Source: Sapria himalayana (taxonomy: Eukaryota; Streptophyta; Magnoliopsida; Malpighiales; Rafflesiaceae). From it: a DNA stretch of 64,000 nucleotides. This document shows, one piece after another, positions 60,061 through 64,000 of this stretch; the stretch's first letter is position 1, and the number at the start of each line of letters is the position of its first letter. The notes under the pieces are model-generated. The model was not told the DNA's origin. It saw nothing but the letters and a program-made list of their open reading frames with translations, and searched no databases. Position numbers and translations under genes: made by a program. Location of the stretch: positions 930,001 through 994,000 of the forward strand of contig JAREIK010002645.1 in the NCBI GenBank assembly GCA_029783825.1, written 5' to 3'.

Positions 60061-62416
60061 CATAAAAGGCATGGTAGCTTGATATATGTGTTATTGGTAA
60101 TAGTATACAAACTTAGAGAGTTGGAATTTGATATCTAGTTGTATATGGTAAAAAAAAATAAATGATAATATTTTAGGAGAAAGAATCTACTTAGATTATG
60201 CTTAAATTTAATTTTAATTATTCAGTAAGTTTATTTACACATAATTTCATGGTAATTGGAAAACTTGTAGCTTGTTTAATTTTTTCTATTGATTTACTTT
60301 TTAGTTTTGACAAGTCTTATTATAATGACTAGTATATTAAAAAATTAGTTTATCCACAATTTCTAAAATGTTAGTAGAAATATCACTAAGAATCATATGA
60401 TCATTTATTAAAATAAATTGTGTTTAGCATTTATTTTTTTAAATTAATTTTGTTTGTATTGTATTAGTATTTCTTATTTGTAGTGCTAGGTCAAACTAAA
60501 ATTATATTATTGTAGTATAAAATTATATTCACAATAGATTTCAAAAAAAAAAATTTAATTATAGACTTGTTAATGCTCACAATAATTTAATTATTAATAA
60601 TATTCTTAGTATTTAAAGTAAAATGTATTTTAACAATTAAATTATTTTAATCATCTTGGATAATTATTCGCTAATATGAAGATAACTATAAGTTTTGAAC
60701 AAGAATTGAGCATATATATGTATTTTTTGTTATTTGATGAGAGCACCTAACTTGTGGGTTGCCCCAATAGTTTATGCATTTTATATAGGGATGATATGTA
60801 TGAGATTTTATTCATTGAATGTTTATTTTGTTTTTTTCACATTTTAATTGTTAACATGGTTTCATATCTATAGATGTATACGTGGTTAATGAATTATAAA
60901 TCATAGAAGGGAAGGGTGCCTATAATTAGCTATTATAAAAAAAAATAAAAAACACGCATAGTAAGGGATAGCATGTGTGCATAAGGGCAACAGGCATCCA
61001 CAAAATGCAATAGAAAGCTTGCACAATGCTAGACAAGCATGTAGTGGAGGTGCGTTGTGTGTGATAGGTTTTTATCATCAAACTCTATAGGCTTGTGGTG
61101 GATGACGGTGACAAATGGTTGTGCATGGTGGAAAATAGTGGTGTGTAGTGGCAGAAGGCAATGGTTTTGGGCAGAAACCCTAATTAGTATTTTTGTAATT
61201 TTTTTTTAAAAAAAAGAGGAACGAATTAAGTGTAGTTTTATTTATATTTTTTTAAGGAACCATAATTTAGTGACATGATATTAATTTAATAGAGATATAA
61301 AAGAGGTCTATGTCCCGTGTAATCATTGTCGGATGATGGGTCACACTAGAAATAATTATTGGATATTATTTTTCGAGAAGAGAAAAAGTACTACATAAAA
61401 TTGAGAGAGATTGACTAATTTTTAGAGTGATCCAAAAGTACTCACATATTTTATTCACTTATGATATATACTAATGACGAGTATATAAAATTGTACCAAG
61501 TCAATAATATATTCTTTTATTTTTTTAAGTATTATTGATTGTTTTATCTGTACTCATATTTCAAATTTGTGAATTATCGATATTAGAATAAATATTCATA
61601 TCATTGGAAAAATTATATTTTATTTTATATGTTTTTAAACTGAGAATATTTTTATCGCTAATGGAAAATATATGAAAGTCATTGAATATAATATTATTTA
61701 GTTCAAATTTTTTTTATTTTTTTTAATAATGAATATTTTTGATTATCTTGATAGTTTATTTTTTGAGTTATTTTTATAAATAATTTAACTCTAATTTTAT
61801 CTTTATTTTTATTGATATTTATTTATAGTATAAGTAAACTCCAAGAAAGACTCTATTTGAGGTTATACATGCTAGATTATTTCTTCTTTCTTGAATTATA
61901 TGATCTTTCTTTAGATATATGAGTATTTTAATTTTTTTATTTGCTATTCTAAGCTAGGGCACCTAGTAGTGGCAAAATTGAAAATATTTTATTTTAGTCT
62001 TAATAGTATTTTGACCATGAAATGTGAGACATTAATTAGAAAAATTTATCAAATCTTCCTATCATACTTCTCAATTTGTTTTGAGTAGGGATCTAATGAT
62101 TGAATATATTTAGACATATGAGGATTTAATAAAGTTATGAACTTATGATTAGAATGAGATATAAGTATCTAATTATATTTTTTGATGATTGCTTGGGATA
62201 TACTTTGATATATTTCTTTTAATGGTATATAATAAGTTTTTTTATTTTTTAGATTATTTATAAATTAAAAAAAATTTAATTTGATAAAAATATAAAATTA
62301 AGAAGTGATAAAGTATTAGAATATATATCAAAATAATTTAATACATATTATATTGATAATAATATTATATATCAAATTTTCTATGCTAGCATATTACAAC
62401 AAAATTGGGATACTAT
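60061..62416. other. AT-rich spacer, no gene seen
   Basis: A GC-richer stretch at 60,985-61,190 with 'gtggtg' and 'gatggtgg'-like words is unexplained. Otherwise featureless AT-rich DNA. Confidence 0.35.
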
Positions 62417-62790
62417 TAGAGGTGTCTAGTGGGTCGGGCGGTAGTAACATGACATTGAGTGACTAGAATTGTGACTGGAATAGGTGTGAGGTAGCACGAG
62501 ACACAACTTGGGCTTGTTCTACATGCGGCGAAATATGTAGCACAACTCAACATGCCAACTCATGCGAGTTGATTTTGGCTCGACTAGCTAATCCTTGTTG
62601 GCCTGGACGTGACTACGGCTAGCATGAACATCACTTAGGCTAGCCTAGAAGAACCTAGGCTAACTTGGGTTTGAGCCATGCCTAGTGTGTGGGCATGTCA
62701 AGTTTGGAATGATTTGACTTGGCATGTCACAAGTATTTTTGCTTGACATGGTGGTCTGGTTGGGTCAAAAGAAAACAAGATGTGGTTGCC
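62417..62790 (+). mobile_element. hAT left end with subterminal region
   Basis: Starts TAGAGGTGTCTAGTGGGTCG, the same terminal sequence as the hAT elements at 8,051 and 21,347, followed by about 370 bp of GGCATG/CATGCC/CTAGGC-rich words. No inverted partner end is seen before 64,000, so the element is truncated or continues beyond the window. Confidence 0.65.
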
Positions 62791-64000
62791 TAACACAGTC
62801 TCTGACACTTTTAATTAGAAAGAGCATTTCAAAATATTTTTTGAGAGAGAATTTTAATTGCAATCTACCTCATAAATTGATATTATATTCTCTTATTTTT
62901 TATTATATTTTCTTTCAAATCCTACATCTCAAAAAGATGTTATTTAGTTTTTCTTATAAAATTTTTGGATTTATTTATTTTGTTTTCGATTGCTCTTCAT
63001 GATGAGATGAAATAGAATGTTGGGTCTTTGTTGTACTTTTATTGGATACTCTAATATTCAAAAAGAGTACAAGTGATTCTCACTAGAGACTGATATAATT
63101 TTAATGAGTGTATATATTATTTTTTTTGAGCATGATTTATTTTTTAATTAGTTTAGAAAAATTATAAATCAAGATATTGCTCATGAGCCCATTATCTTTT
63201 CTTATTTAACTATAACTCTGCCTCGACCATCCGTTAGTAAAAAGTTATTTATTAGTTGTATTTAATCATGTTGGTATTGAGTATGATATTTCTCACATAA
63301 AGTCATAATAATTATCAATAAATTCATATCATATTAAGTTTATAGAAAGTGAGACTTCCCTAGTAAAGAAATCTCATTTAGATCTAGATGACTTAATATT
63401 ACAAGAATCTATACTAGTATACTCATTGTGTTGGTAACTAAGACATTCAATCATATGGGACTTGGGGTCTATATCAAGAGACAGAGACATGCCCAATTTG
63501 ATTAGAGTAGATAAGTGCATACCGAGGAGCTAGACGATCGATCCTGTAGCTAGTTTACCTTTTAATCCCTCTTTAGAAGGGGCAAATGAGTTGTACATGA
63601 TACCTAATTTCATATATTTTATTGTATTTTTGTCTTATGTTTTTATTATTATTTTTGATGATACTAGTATACTCAAATTTTTTTATAAGTCATTATCTCA
63701 GTTAGGATGATGTTAGACTCTGATATATGAGATATATTTTCTTCACAGTAATGAGACTCTAGAATTAATAATACAATATTTGGGAAGGTATTTTTGTAGT
63801 TGTAGGTGTGTGTTTTCTATGAAGATAAGTTTATGTGAGAAGGTAGATTGGCTTAAGATGAGATTAATGTTGATGGGATACATTCATATATTTGATAGAT
63901 TATTAGGACACTATTTTTTGGCGGCTAAGATAATTTAATATGTATTCTTATTTTTTTTATAGCATCTTATAGTTGGAGTATATATCATCTAGATATGAAT
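62791..64000. other. AT-rich sequence with an unclassified repeat-like patch
   Basis: 63,440-63,600 is less AT-rich ('gggacttggggtctatatca', 'cccctctttagaagggg'-like words) and looks like retroelement or LTR sequence, but no edge or coding motif supports a class. Nothing else seen. Confidence 0.3.

Overview
This window is nuclear DNA of a flowering plant. The evidence is one intact plant-specific gene (a two-finger Q-type C2H2 repressor of the ZAT/STZ family with an EAR motif) in a very AT-rich background of Ty1/copia, CACTA (En/Spm), hAT, LINE and tRNA-SINE sequences. Nothing seen fixes the lineage more closely. There is no sign of bacterial, organellar or viral-genome layout: no operons, no rRNA, no functional tRNA gene and no CRISPR array.

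Layout. 0.4-4.1 kb: a decayed minus-strand copia element. 4.8-15.8 kb: a second minus-strand copia with recognisable LTRs, split by nested hAT DNA (hAT element 8,051-13,743 with a BED-type transposase remnant and its own insertion). 17.1-17.8 kb: LINE tail. 19.3-20.6 kb: the ZAT gene (minus strand) with TATA box, a 42-bp tandem repeat in its leader and stress-type promoter motifs. A 0.5-kb pyrimidine microsatellite (20.65-21.18 kb) and a hAT MITE (21.35-21.91 kb) lie upstream of it.

24.9-51.6 kb is best read as one nest. An old CACTA element holds joined TNPD and TNPA remnants (24.9-27.95 kb) and has a right end near 51,639. It was broken by a 14.5-kb CACTA element (28,702-43,227) and by a young, complete Ty1/copia retrotransposon (44,622-50,140). 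The inner CACTA carries a 1.1-kb block repeated three times, a TNPA-like gene, an intronless ADP-ribosylation factor retrocopy, a copia gag fragment, a tRNA-derived SINE, a 9-bp minisatellite and a duplicated right end. No TNPD is visible in it, so it was probably moved by another element's TNPD.

52.5-58.6 kb is a further CACTA element with a mutated but complete TNPD order (tnp2, DUF4218, DUF4216) and a TNPA tail. 58.6-64 kb is AT-rich sequence with microsatellites, one unexplained GC-richer patch and a hAT end at 62,417.

Functionally there is one host gene, probably a stress-responsive transcriptional repressor, among layered transposons. The relative order of insertions can be read from which element interrupts which, from target-site duplications and from LTR divergence. 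All domain calls were made by eye from translated motifs; no database search was run.
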